Shown: positions 40,381 through 50,859 of the stretch, piece after piece | Layout: each line of letters begins with the position of its first letter | Position numbering within the stretch: the first letter of the stretch is position 1 | Assembly: GCA_964439835.1 (NCBI GenBank) | Contig: CAYTPQ010000011.1 | Span: forward strand, 7,562 to 71,561 | Origin: JAGNLM01 sp964439835 | Lineage (GTDB): Bacteria > Pseudomonadota > Gammaproteobacteria > JAABTG01 | DNA: 64,000 nt | Reading direction: 5' to 3' | Made by a program: the position numbers and the translations under genes | The notes under the pieces: model-generated | What the model was told of the DNA's origin: nothing | Seen by the model: the letters and a program-made list of their open reading frames with translations, nothing else | The model's database searches: none

Positions 40381-41178
40381 TCAATTCCTTGACGCTTCCG
40401 TCCCGCGGCAGCCGCTGTTCGGGGCCTGCCCCGAGGGCTGGACGCTCAGGGCCTGCCCGGTGACGCCGCGGCTCTCGGGGCCCAGCAAGTAGAGGTAGGC
40501 GGGCACCACCGCCTCCGGGGGCGGCAGTCGGTTCGGGTCCTCGGCCGGGTAGGCCCTGGCGCGGAACGCGGTGCGCACGGGGCCGGGGTCGAGGGAATTG
40601 ACCCGGATGCCGAAGTGCTCCAGCTCGTCGGCCAGCACCTGCGCCAGCACCTCACCGCCCCCGCAGGCCACGGCGTAGGCGCCCCAGTAGGCCTTGCCGC
40701 GGCGGCCGACGGCGGCCGAGGTGAACAGGATGGAGGCGTCGTCGGCCCGGCGCAGCAGGGGCAGGCAGGCGCGGGTGAGCAGGAACGGCGCGTTCAGGCC
40801 GACCTGGACGATCCGCGCCCAGACCTCCGGCTCGTACTGCTCGATCGGGCCCGGGACGCCCAGCTCCGCGGCGTTGTGCAGCAGGCCGTCGAGCCGCCCG
40901 AAGGCCTCGTCGACCCGCCCCGCCAGCTCTTCGTAATCCGCCGGGGTCGCGCCGGCCAGGTCCATGGGGTAGAGCGCCGCCTGCGGTCCGCCCGCCTGCT
41001 CGATGGCGTCGTAGGCGGACTCCAGCCGCTCGACCACGCGGTCCAGGAGCACGACGCTGGCACCGTGGGCCGCCAGCCCGAGCGACACCGCGCGCCCGAT
41101 CCCGGCGCCGGCGCCGGTGACCAGGATCGTGCGCCCGCGCAACAGGCCGGGCGGTGGCGAGTATCGCAGCAGGTCCAC
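40381..41178 (-). CDS. yciK: YciK-like short-chain dehydrogenase/reductase lacking catalytic Lys
   Basis: 265 aa from GTG 41178. The cofactor motif ILVTGAGAGIGRA, LHNAAELG, TSAAVGRRGKAYWGAYA and SLDPGPVRTAFRARAYPAEDP align well with E. coli YciK, and the place after ubiG matches the Pseudomonas cluster. The active-site YxxxK reads YAVAC, so the Lys is a Cys, and the usual VNVNATF Asn segment reads VGLNAPF. Normal dehydrogenase chemistry is therefore doubtful. It starts 4 bp after the stop of the squalene-synthase-like gene, in one operon with it. Confidence 0.82.
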   Translation of the reverse strand: MDLLRYSPPPGLLRGRTILVTGAGAGIGRAVSLGLAAHGASVVLLDRVVERLESAYDAIEQAGGPQAALYPMDLAGATPADYEELAGRVDEAFGRLDGLLHNAAELGVPGPIEQYEPEVWARIVQVGLNAPFLLTRACLPLLRRADDASILFTSAAVGRRGKAYWGAYAVACGGGEVLAQVLADELEHFGIRVNSLDPGPVRTAFRARAYPAEDPNRLPPPEAVVPAYLYLLGPESRGVTGQALSVQPSGQAPNSGCRGTEASRN

Positions 41179-41182
41179 GCCG

Positions 41183-42064
41183 CTAACGGTGGCCGGCGGT
41201 GGCGGGCCCACGCCGGGCGGCTGGTCTGCGGCCTTCGCGCCAGGCCGTCGATAGGGCAATCCAGAGCTTGCGCAGGGGGGTGAGCGAGACCTGCCGCTCT
41301 AGGACCCGGAGGCCGTCGCGCTCCATTTCTCTGAGGGTGGCGCCGTAGATCGCCGCCAGGACGACCGCCGGCCGCTGCTGCTCCCGGTCGGCGTCGGGCA
41401 GGAGGTCGAGCGCCTGCTGGAACTGGTCCTGGGTCCGGCGGAGCTGGACGGTCAGGAGCGCGCGCAGGGGTACCGAGGTCTCCGGGGCGTAGAGCATCGC
41501 CCGTGTCACGCTCATACGCTCCATCTCGTCGGCCGGCAGCCGGACGTGGCCGCGGCGGGCGTCGTCGCGGACGCTCCCAATCAGGTCCGCCAGCTGCATG
41601 GCCGAGCCCAAGCGCTGGGCGGCGCGCAGGGTCTGCCGCTCGGAGTGGCCGAGGGCCTCGGCTGCCAGCATCCAGACGATCCCGCCGACCATGTGGCAGT
41701 ACAGGCCGAGCTCCCGGTAGGAGGCGTACTCGGCGTGGTCGAGGTCGAGCTCGGCCCCGTCCACGACCTCGAGGAACTGCTCGCTCGCCAGGTGGCGGGT
41801 GGCGAGGTGGGGCGCGAGGGCCCGGGTCACCGGGTGCTGGGGGTTGCCGGCGAAGGCGCGCCCGACCTCCTCCCGCCACCACTCGAGCTTGGCCCGGGCC
41901 ACCGCCGGGTCGGAGACCTCGCTCACTACGCTCGCGACCGCCTGTCGGAAGGCCAGCACGGCAGTCGCCGCCCGGCGGGGTTCAGCGGGCGTGAACAAGA
42001 ATGCGTAGTGCAGGGTCGAGCCCCGGGGCGCAACCTTCTCCGTGCAGTACTGGTCGGGGGTCAC
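41183..42064 (-). CDS. Squalene/phytoene synthase-like protein with altered Asp-rich motifs
   Basis: 293 aa, all-helical, resembling HpnD/presqualene-diphosphate synthase-type proteins along its length (SDPAVARAKLEWWREEV, PQHPVTRALAPHLATR, YCHMVGGIVW, DDARRGHVRLP). The first Asp-rich motif, normally like REVDDVVDE, reads RQAVASVVSE, and the second, normally NIIRDVGED, reads DLIGSVRDD. Magnesium and diphosphate binding are thus probably lost. Pseudoenzymes of this fold exist (NDUFAF6, a complex I assembly factor), and that is one alternative. GTG 42064 overlaps the ubiG stop as GTGA. It occupies the slot where mupP (MurNAc-6-P phosphatase) lies in Pseudomonas. Confidence 0.78.
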   Translation of the reverse strand: MTPDQYCTEKVAPRGSTLHYAFLFTPAEPRRAATAVLAFRQAVASVVSEVSDPAVARAKLEWWREEVGRAFAGNPQHPVTRALAPHLATRHLASEQFLEVVDGAELDLDHAEYASYRELGLYCHMVGGIVWMLAAEALGHSERQTLRAAQRLGSAMQLADLIGSVRDDARRGHVRLPADEMERMSVTRAMLYAPETSVPLRALLTVQLRRTQDQFQQALDLLPDADREQQRPAVVLAAIYGATLREMERDGLRVLERQVSLTPLRKLWIALSTAWREGRRPAARRGPATAGHR

Positions 42065-42792
42065 GGGCTGCCCTCCGGCGGGTCCGCGGGTCGCGTGGCG
42101 TAGGCCAGGTAGTTGACGTCGAGGCCGCCGCCGAGGCTCGCATGGTGGGTGAAGGGGTTGTAGCGCACGCCGGCCAGGGCAGCCGGGTCGAGGCCCGCCG
42201 CGCGCAGCCAGCGGGTCAGCTCCGCCGGCCGGATGAACCGCGCGTAGTCGTGGGTGCCGCGCGGCAGCAGGCCGAGCACGTACTCGGCGCCGACGACGCC
42301 GAGGAGGTAGGCCGCGGGGGTCCGGTTCACGGTCGAGAGGAAGACGTGGCCGCCTGGGCGCACCAGGCGCGCGCAGGCGGCGATGGTCGCGGCCGGGTCC
42401 GGCACGTGCTCCAGGAGCTCCATGCAGGTCACCGCGTCGAACGCTGCCGGCTCTGTCGCGGCCAGGGTCTCAGCAGAGACGAGGCGGTAGTCGATCGCGA
42501 CCCCGGCCTCCAGGGCGTGCAGCCGGGCGACTTCGAGCGGGCCGGCGGCCAGGTCGATCCCGACCACCCGGGCGCCGCGCCGGGCCATCGACTCGGCCAG
42601 GATCCCGCCGCCGCAGCCCACGTCGGCGACCCGTTTGCCGTAAAGCCCCAGGCGCTCGTCGACCCAGGCGAGCCGCACCGGATTCAGGTCGTGCAGCGGC
42701 CGGAGCTCGCCGTCCGGGTCCCACCAGCGGTGGGCGACCTCCTCGAAGCGGGCGAGCTCGGCGGGGTCGGCGTTGGGGGGGTGGATGCTCAT
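42061..42792 (-). CDS. ubiG: Ubiquinone biosynthesis O-methyltransferase UbiG
   Basis: S-adenosylmethionine-dependent O-methylations in ubiquinone synthesis. 243 aa. FEEVAHRWWDPDGELRPLHDLNPVRL at the N-terminus is diagnostic; motif I is VADVGCGGGILAE; then TCMELLEHVPDP, LVRPGGHVFLSTVNRT, and the membrane-interaction region GAEYVLGLLPRGTHDY. Start ATG 42792. The last bases form GTGA with the next gene, so translation is coupled. Upstream, a 39-codon reading frame ends in the ATGA at its start. Confidence 0.94.
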   Translation of the reverse strand: MSIHPPNADPAELARFEEVAHRWWDPDGELRPLHDLNPVRLAWVDERLGLYGKRVADVGCGGGILAESMARRGARVVGIDLAAGPLEVARLHALEAGVAIDYRLVSAETLAATEPAAFDAVTCMELLEHVPDPAATIAACARLVRPGGHVFLSTVNRTPAAYLLGVVGAEYVLGLLPRGTHDYARFIRPAELTRWLRAAGLDPAALAGVRYNPFTHHASLGGGLDVNYLAYATRPADPPEGSP

Positions 42793-42908
42793 GTCAGCCG
42801 CCCCCTGGCGCCCCGGCGCCACCCACCGTGGATGAGATGGCTGTGGGAGGCGCGCCCCGCGCCGAGTATCACCGCGGCGAGGCGCTGCTCCCGCGAGGTT
42901 AGCTTCAT
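42789..42908 (-). CDS. Small ORF overlapping the ubiG start (39 aa), tentative
   Basis: Starting at ATG 42908, the frame MKLTSREQRLAAVILGAGRA... runs 39 codons, ends in RGRLT, and its TGA overlaps the ubiG ATG (ATGA). A CAGG precedes its ATG but the ribosome site is weak. The N-terminus is amphipathic (SREQRLAAVILGAG). It could be a leader peptide coupling translation into ubiG, or a chance frame in GC-rich DNA. Confidence 0.3.
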   Translation of the reverse strand: MKLTSREQRLAAVILGAGRASHSHLIHGGWRRGARGRLT

Positions 42909-42945
42909 CCTGGGTGGTCTCCGGGTCTAAGAGCTCGTGAAGCAT

Positions 42946-43043
42946 TCACCACAGAGTTCACAGGGTCCACAGAGTCGGAACGAGCAGGGGCCAAAAACAG
43001 AAGGTTATGTATTCCTCTGTGGACTCTGTGCGCTCCGTGGTTG
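42946..43043. repeat. CTCTGTG-heptamer inverted repeat, copy 2
   Basis: Left arm 42948-42974 (ACCACAGAGTTCACAGGG...) and right arm 43015-43042 (CTCTGTGGACTCTGTGCG, then CTCCGTGGTT), about 27 bp with four mismatches. Again three heptamers (the third as CTCCGTG) at 9-bp period. It lies between the mtaD stop and the ubiG region, in the middle of a same-strand cluster. Confidence 0.85.
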
Positions 43044-43059
43044 ATTTTCCCCCAGGCTT

Positions 43060-44415
43060 TCACCGCGGAGTCCCCGCGGCGGCTGCCGGAGGGGTGCGGT
43101 CGCCGGCCGCGATCCGCTCGCCCCAGGCCCTGGCCCGGGCGCGCACCTCGGCCTCGTCGAAGGTGGTGGGGAGCCGGTCCTTGAGGAGGTGCCGGCCGGC
43201 GACCCAGACGTCGGAGACCTGGTGACGGCCGGCGGCGTACACCAGTTGGGAGACGGGGTGATACACAGGCTGGGTCTCCAGGGCCGACAGGTCGACGGCG
43301 ACCAGGTCGGCCGCCTTGCCGACAACGATCGAGCCGATTTCGTCCTCCAGCCCGAGGGCCCGCGCCCCGTGCAGGGTCGCCAGGGTGAGCACGGTCCAGG
43401 CGTCCACCGCGGCGGCGGAGCCGGCGACGGCCTTGCCCAGCAGGGCGGCGGTGCGGGCCTCGCCGAGCAGGTCCAGGTCGTTGTTGCTGGCTGCCCCGTC
43501 GGTGCCGAGCGCGACGTTGACGCCGGCGTCGAGCAGCCGTTCCACCGGGCAGAAGCCGCTGGCGAGCTTCAGGTTGGACTCCGGGCAGTGCACGACGGAG
43601 GCCCCGTGCTCGGCCACCCGTTCGACCTCGGCCGGCTCGAGCTGGGTCATGTGCACCGCGACCAGCCGCGGCGTCAGGAGCCCGAGCCGCTCCAGGCGCG
43701 CCAGCGGCCGCAGCCCGTGCCGCTCGATCTCCTGGCGGACCTCGTCGGCGGTCTCCTGGACGTGCATGTGCACCGGGACGTCCAGCTCCTCCGCCAGGGT
43801 CGCGACCCGGGTCAGGGCCTGGTCGGACACCGTGTACGGCGCGTGCGGGGCGAAGGCGGTGCGCACCAGGGGGTCGTCGCGGAAGCGGTCGTGGACGGCG
43901 AGCCCCTTGGCCAGGTACTCGTCCGCGTCGCGGGCCCAGACCGTGGGGACGTCGATCAGGATCAGGCCCACCACCGCCCGGATCCCCAGGACCGAGGCGA
44001 CCCGCCCGGTGTCCTCGGGAAAGAAGTACATGTCGTTGAAGCAGGTCGTACCGCCCCGGAGCATCTCTGCAACCGCGAGCCGGGTGCCGTCCTGGACGAA
44101 CTCGTCGCTGACCCAGCGGCCCTCGGCGGGCCAGATGTGCTCCGCGAGCCAGCGCATCAGCGGCAGGTCGTCGGCCAGGCCGCGAAAGAGCGACATCGCG
44201 GCGTGCGTGTGGGCGTTGACCAGCCCTGGGATCAGCACGTGGTCGGGCAGGTCGCGCTCCACCGCCGGCAGGTATCGTCGCCGCGCCTGGTCGGTGGGGA
44301 GGACGTCCACGACCCGGCCGCGACTCACGGCTACCGCGTGGCGATCGAGCACCGCCCCCTCGGGCTCGACGGGCACCACCCAGCGGGCGCTGATCAGCGT
44401 GTCGACGGGCTGCAC
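43060..44415 (-). CDS. mtaD: TRZ/ATZ-family deaminase (5-methylthioadenosine/S-adenosylhomocysteine deaminase)
   Basis: Zinc amidohydrolase that deaminates methylthioadenosine or S-adenosylhomocysteine. 451 aa. Metal-binding VNAHTHAAMSLFRG, the substrate lid CFNDMYFFPED, AFAPHAPYTVSD, HMHVQETADEV, and ALGTDGAASNNDLDL (catalytic Asp) are intact. GTG 44415 begins at the family N-terminus (VQPVDTLISARWVVPVEP). It heads the leftward cluster that includes ubiG, as in Pseudomonas, and is divergent from mtnA, which acts in the same salvage pathway. Confidence 0.9.
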   Translation of the reverse strand: MQPVDTLISARWVVPVEPEGAVLDRHAVAVSRGRVVDVLPTDQARRRYLPAVERDLPDHVLIPGLVNAHTHAAMSLFRGLADDLPLMRWLAEHIWPAEGRWVSDEFVQDGTRLAVAEMLRGGTTCFNDMYFFPEDTGRVASVLGIRAVVGLILIDVPTVWARDADEYLAKGLAVHDRFRDDPLVRTAFAPHAPYTVSDQALTRVATLAEELDVPVHMHVQETADEVRQEIERHGLRPLARLERLGLLTPRLVAVHMTQLEPAEVERVAEHGASVVHCPESNLKLASGFCPVERLLDAGVNVALGTDGAASNNDLDLLGEARTAALLGKAVAGSAAAVDAWTVLTLATLHGARALGLEDEIGSIVVGKAADLVAVDLSALETQPVYHPVSQLVYAAGRHQVSDVWVAGRHLLKDRLPTTFDEAEVRARARAWGERIAAGDRTPPAAAAGTPR

Positions 44416-44568
44416 GTGGCTGGCTTCCGGCGCAGGCGGCGCCGGCGGCAGTATGCCCTTCCGGGCAGGCGGCGAGAAAGGGGTCGGCCGGGCCCGGGTT
44501 TGCCTCCCTGGGGTTGCTCGCTGAGAATCCGGCCGACCGCCCTGCTCGGCCCAAGGACCGCCACCACC

Positions 44569-45612
44569 ATGCCCAGCCATCGCCACGACACCGTCCGCGC
44601 CGTCCTCTGGGAGGACGACGCCCTGCGGCTGCTTGACCAGCGCCGGTTGCCGGTTGAGGAGTCCTGGCTGACCCTGCGTGATGCCGCTGGGGTCGCCGCC
44701 GCCATCCGGGACATGGTGGTGCGTGGGGCTCCAGCCATCGGCATCGCCGCCGCCTACGGGGTCGTCCTGGCCGCGCGCGAGGCCTACGGTCGGGCGCCCG
44801 GGGCCTGGCGGGCCTTCGTCGAGGATGACCTCGCCCGCCTCGCCGCCGCCCGCCCGACGGCCGTCAACCTGTTCTGGGCGCTCGCGCGGATGCGCCGCGC
44901 CATGGCGGCCCTCGCGGGTGATCCCGTGCCGGCCCTGCTGGCCGAGGCGCACGCGGTGCTCGCCGAGGACGTGGCCGCCAACCGCCGGATGGGCGAGCTC
45001 GGCGCGGCCCTGTTCGACCGTCCCGGCGCGGTTCTGACCCACTGCAACACCGGCTCGCTAGCGACCGGCGGCTACGGCACCGCGCTCGGGGTGATCCGCA
45101 GCGCGGCCGCCGCCGGCAAGGTCACCCGGGTCTACGCCGACGAGACCCGGCCCTGGCTGCAGGGGGCGCGGCTCACCGCCTGGGAGCTGGTGCGCGACGG
45201 CATCCCCGTGGACCTGCTGGTGGAGGGGGCGGCCGCGTCCCTCCTGCGCCTGGGGGAAGTCCGGTGGGTCGTGGTCGGCGCCGACCGGGTGGCCGCCAAC
45301 GGCGACATCGCCAACAAGATCGGCACCTACGGCCTGGCGGTCCTGGCGCGCCACCACGGCGTGCCCTTCATGGTCGCGGCGCCGACGTCCACCGTCGACC
45401 TCGACGTGCCCGACGGGTCGGCCATCCCGATCGAGGCCCGTTCCCCGGACGAGGTCCTCGGCTGCGGCGGCCGCAGGGTGGCCGCGGAGGGGGCCGGTGC
45501 CTGGAACCCCGCCTTCGACGTCACCCCGGCCGGGCTGGTCGACGCCCTGGTCACCGAGCGCGGCGTCGTGTTGCGCCCGGACCGGGAGAAGATCGCCGCA
45601 CTGATGGCGTAG
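44569..45612 (+). CDS. mtnA: S-methyl-5-thioribose-1-phosphate isomerase
   Basis: Isomerises methylthioribose-1-phosphate to the ribulose form in methionine salvage. 347 aa. Family motifs: MVVRGAPAIGIAAAYG, RPTAVNLFWA, THCNTGSLATGGYGTALG (catalytic Cys), VYADETRPWLQGARLTAWEL and VVVGADRVAANGDIANKIGTY (catalytic Asp). Starts at ATG 44569. A copy of the repeat element (D) follows 33 bp after its stop. Divergent from mtaD. Confidence 0.95.
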   Translation: MPSHRHDTVRAVLWEDDALRLLDQRRLPVEESWLTLRDAAGVAAAIRDMVVRGAPAIGIAAAYGVVLAAREAYGRAPGAWRAFVEDDLARLAAARPTAVNLFWALARMRRAMAALAGDPVPALLAEAHAVLAEDVAANRRMGELGAALFDRPGAVLTHCNTGSLATGGYGTALGVIRSAAAAGKVTRVYADETRPWLQGARLTAWELVRDGIPVDLLVEGAAASLLRLGEVRWVVVGADRVAANGDIANKIGTYGLAVLARHHGVPFMVAAPTSTVDLDVPDGSAIPIEARSPDEVLGCGGRRVAAEGAGAWNPAFDVTPAGLVDALVTERGVVLRPDREKIAALMA

Positions 45613-45644
45613 AACTGCTGGGTCGGTGCGCTACCCGCGAGGCT

Positions 45645-45870
45645 GGCAGCCGGTACCCGGTGCGGTGTCGCGGGACCGTCTGACGCCAGGGGTGAGGCGG
45701 AAAGAGGCCGCTGTCCAGTGGACAGCGGCCCCGCCGAACGGGTGGGCCTCGGAGGGCCCACCCCGGACTTGCCGGGCGGGCAGGATAGCCCGCCCGAGCA
45801 AGGCGGCAGACGAGCCTACAGGGACGTATTCACGGCGTGTCCCGCGGGACCGCACCGGGGACCGGCTGCC
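45645..45870 (-). repeat. Dispersed element, expanded copy D (226 bp)
   Basis: Outer arms 45645-45676 and 45839-45870, 32 bp with three mismatches. The core (CGAGCCTACAGGG, ACGTATTCACGGCGTG) lies at 45811-45839. The inner stem (CGTCTG...GCC / GGC..CAGACG) has its loop enlarged to about 115 bp holding three more hairpins: 45706-45730, 45741-45762 and 45768-45802. It fills most of the 382-bp gap between mtnA and gyrA; the rest is the gyrA promoter region. Confidence 0.88.
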
Positions 45871-45941
45871 GGTTCGGCCCGAAGAACGCGGATTCACGAG
45901 TTGCCGGCAGCCTCCGCGACCTGCCCGTGCCGCGGGGATGC

Positions 45942-45947
45942 TACAAT
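45942..45947 (+). promoter_or_regulatory. -10 box of the gyrA promoter
   Basis: TACAAT, 47 bp before gyrA, in the same sequence context (GCTACAATCC) as the -10 at 4034. No convincing -35 is seen at 16-18 bp. The leader after the likely start has no evident Shine-Dalgarno. Confidence 0.45.
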
Positions 45948-45994
45948 CCGCTGCCTGACAGGAACTTACTCGCGCCGAGCCGCCCCCCCGCCCC

Positions 45995-48550
<2,556 letters not shown>

Positions 48551-48593
48551 GTCGCGGCCGCGTGGCGTGCAGGGTGACGAAGGAGAGCGATTG

Positions 48594-49676
48594 ATGGCAC
48601 GGGTGTACAACTTCAGTGCGGGTCCGGCGGTGTTGCCGGAAGAGGTGCTGGCGCGGGCGCGCGAGGAGATGCTCGACTGGCGCGGCTCGGGCATGTCCGT
48701 GATGGAGATGAGCCACCGCGGAAAGGACTTCGTCGCGATCGCCCAGAAGGCCGAGGCCGACCTGCGGCAGATCCTCGGTATCCCGAGCAGCTACAAAGTC
48801 CTCTTCCTGCAGGGCGGGGCGAGCCTGCAGTTCGCCATGGTCCCCCTCAACCTGATGGGCGAGAAGGGCAAGGCCGACTACGTCCACACCGGCGAGTGGT
48901 CGAAGAAGGCCATCGGCGAGGGCAAGCGCCAGGGCCAGGTGAACGTGGCGGCGGACGCCGCGGCCTCGAAGTACACGACGATCCCACCGCGCACGGAGTG
49001 GAAGCTCGACCCGGAGGCGGCCTACGTGCACTACACGCCGAACGAGACCATCGGTGGCGTGGAGTTCCACTGGGTTCCCGACACCGGCGACGTGCCGCTG
49101 GTCGCCGACATGTCCTCCACCCTCCTGTCGCGTCCGATCGACGTCTCCCGCTTCGGCCTGATCTACGCGGGGGCGCAGAAGAACATCGGACCGGCCGGGC
49201 TCACCATCGTGATCGTGCGCGAGGACCTGATCGGCCGCGCGCCGGCGAGTGTGCCGGCGATGCTCAACTACAAGACCCACGTCGACGGCGAGTCCATGTA
49301 CAACACGCCGCCGACCTACGGCTGGTACATCGCCGGTCTGGTGTTCGAGTGGATCCAGCAGCAGGGCGGGCTCGCGGGGATGGCGGAGCGCAACCGCCGC
49401 AAAGCCGAGAAGCTCTACGCCGCGATCGACGGCAGCGGCTTCTACCGCAACCCCGTGGCGAAGGACTGCCGGTCCTGGATGAACGTGCCGTTCACGCTGC
49501 CCGACCCGGCGCTGGACGAGGCCTTCCTGAAGGAGGCGAAGGCAGCGGGGCTGGTCACCCTGAAGGGTCATCGCTCGGTCGGCGGCATGCGCGCGAGCAT
49601 CTACAACGCCATGCCCGAGGCCGGCGTGGACGCCCTGATCGGCTTCATGCAGGACTTCCAGAAGCGCAAGGGTTGA
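48594..49676 (+). CDS. serC: Phosphoserine aminotransferase
   Basis: Pyridoxal-phosphate enzyme that transaminates 3-phosphohydroxypyruvate to phosphoserine, and the equivalent vitamin B6 precursor. 360 aa. VYNFSAGPAVLPEEVL at the N-terminus, LFLQGGASLQFAMVPLNL, ADMSSTLLSRPID, and the PLP lysine in IYAGAQKNIGPAGLT. AAGGAGAG precedes ATG 48594. serA follows directly, so both enzymes of the pathway to phosphoserine are adjacent. Confidence 0.96.
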   Translation: MARVYNFSAGPAVLPEEVLARAREEMLDWRGSGMSVMEMSHRGKDFVAIAQKAEADLRQILGIPSSYKVLFLQGGASLQFAMVPLNLMGEKGKADYVHTGEWSKKAIGEGKRQGQVNVAADAAASKYTTIPPRTEWKLDPEAAYVHYTPNETIGGVEFHWVPDTGDVPLVADMSSTLLSRPIDVSRFGLIYAGAQKNIGPAGLTIVIVREDLIGRAPASVPAMLNYKTHVDGESMYNTPPTYGWYIAGLVFEWIQQQGGLAGMAERNRRKAEKLYAAIDGSGFYRNPVAKDCRSWMNVPFTLPDPALDEAFLKEAKAAGLVTLKGHRSVGGMRASIYNAMPEAGVDALIGFMQDFQKRKG

Positions 49677-49683
49677 GGTGGCC

Positions 49684-50850
49684 ATGTTCAAGATCCTCAC
49701 CCTGAACAACATCTCGGTCGCCGGGCTCGATCGGCTGCCGCGGGACCGCTACGAGATCGCCTCCGAGATCCAGCACCCGGACGGGATCCTGGTCCGCTCC
49801 TACAACATGCACGAAATGCCGATCCCGCCGACGCTCAAGGCGGTGGGCCGGGCCGGGGCCGGCGTGAACAACATCCCCGTGGACAAGATGAGCGCGCGGG
49901 GCATCGTCGTGTTCAACGCCCCGGGGGCCAACGCGAACGCGGTGAAGGAGCTGGTGATCGCCGGGATGCTGCTGGCCGCGCGCAACATCGTCCAGGCTTG
50001 GGACTACGCCCGCGGTCTGCAGGGCACCGACGTCGAGATCCGCAAGGCCGCCGAGGCCGGCAAGAAGCAGTTCGTCGGCTCCGAGCTGCCCGGGCGCACG
50101 CTCGGTGTGGTCGGGCTCGGCGCGATCGGCGTAAAGGTGGCCAACGCCGCCATCGCGCTCGGCATGAAGGTGATCGGCTATGACCCCGAGATCACGGTAG
50201 CGCGGGCCTGGCAGCTGTCCTCGGACGTGCAGCAGGCGACGAGCCTCGACGACTTGCTCGGGCGTTCGGAGTTCGTCACCATGCACGTGCCGCTCTCGAA
50301 CAAGACCCGGGCCATGATTGACGAGAAGCGATTGCGGGTCATGCGCGACGGCGTGGTGCTGCTCAACTTCGCGCGCGAGGAGATCGTCGACGAGCATGCC
50401 ATGGCCGGCGCGCTCGCTCGCGGCAAGGTCCGGGCCTACGTTTGCGACTTCCCGGGCAACGCCCTGCGCGGCAACCCGCGCGTCGTCATGCTGCCGCATA
50501 TTGGCGCCTCGACCGTCGAAGCGGAGGAGAACTGCGCGGTGATGGTGGCCGACCAGGTGCGTGCCTACCTGGAGGACGGGACCATTCACAACTCGGTCAA
50601 CTTCCCCGAGGTGGAGATGCCGCGCAGCAACGGCAGCCATCGGATCGCGGTGGTCAACGCGAACGTGCCGAACATGCTCGGCCAGATCTCGACTACGCTC
50701 GCCAGCGCCGGCCTGAACATCCTGGACATGTTGAACAAGTCCCGCGGCGAGCTGGCCTTCACCCTGGCCGACGTCGAGACCGCGGTGCCGTCCGAGGTCG
50801 TGGCCGAGATTGCCTCGATCGACGGGGTGCTCGCGGTCCGGTCGCTGTAG
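49684..50850 (+). CDS. serA: D-3-phosphoglycerate dehydrogenase
   Basis: Oxidises 3-phosphoglycerate in the first step of serine synthesis. 388 aa. NAD-binding motif LGVVGLGAIGVKVANAAI; catalytic Arg in LNFAREEIVDE, Glu nearby and His in LPHIGASTVEAE; C-terminal ACT domain (about 315-388, HRIAVVNANVPNMLGQIST), which is the usual place for serine feedback. ATG 49684 is chosen because GAGGTGG lies just upstream; GTG 49678 is inside that site. Inserted between serC and pheA, which are usually adjacent in gammaproteobacteria. Confidence 0.94.
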   Translation: MFKILTLNNISVAGLDRLPRDRYEIASEIQHPDGILVRSYNMHEMPIPPTLKAVGRAGAGVNNIPVDKMSARGIVVFNAPGANANAVKELVIAGMLLAARNIVQAWDYARGLQGTDVEIRKAAEAGKKQFVGSELPGRTLGVVGLGAIGVKVANAAIALGMKVIGYDPEITVARAWQLSSDVQQATSLDDLLGRSEFVTMHVPLSNKTRAMIDEKRLRVMRDGVVLLNFAREEIVDEHAMAGALARGKVRAYVCDFPGNALRGNPRVVMLPHIGASTVEAEENCAVMVADQVRAYLEDGTIHNSVNFPEVEMPRSNGSHRIAVVNANVPNMLGQISTTLASAGLNILDMLNKSRGELAFTLADVETAVPSEVVAEIASIDGVLAVRSL

Positions 50851-50859
50851 GGCGCGGGC

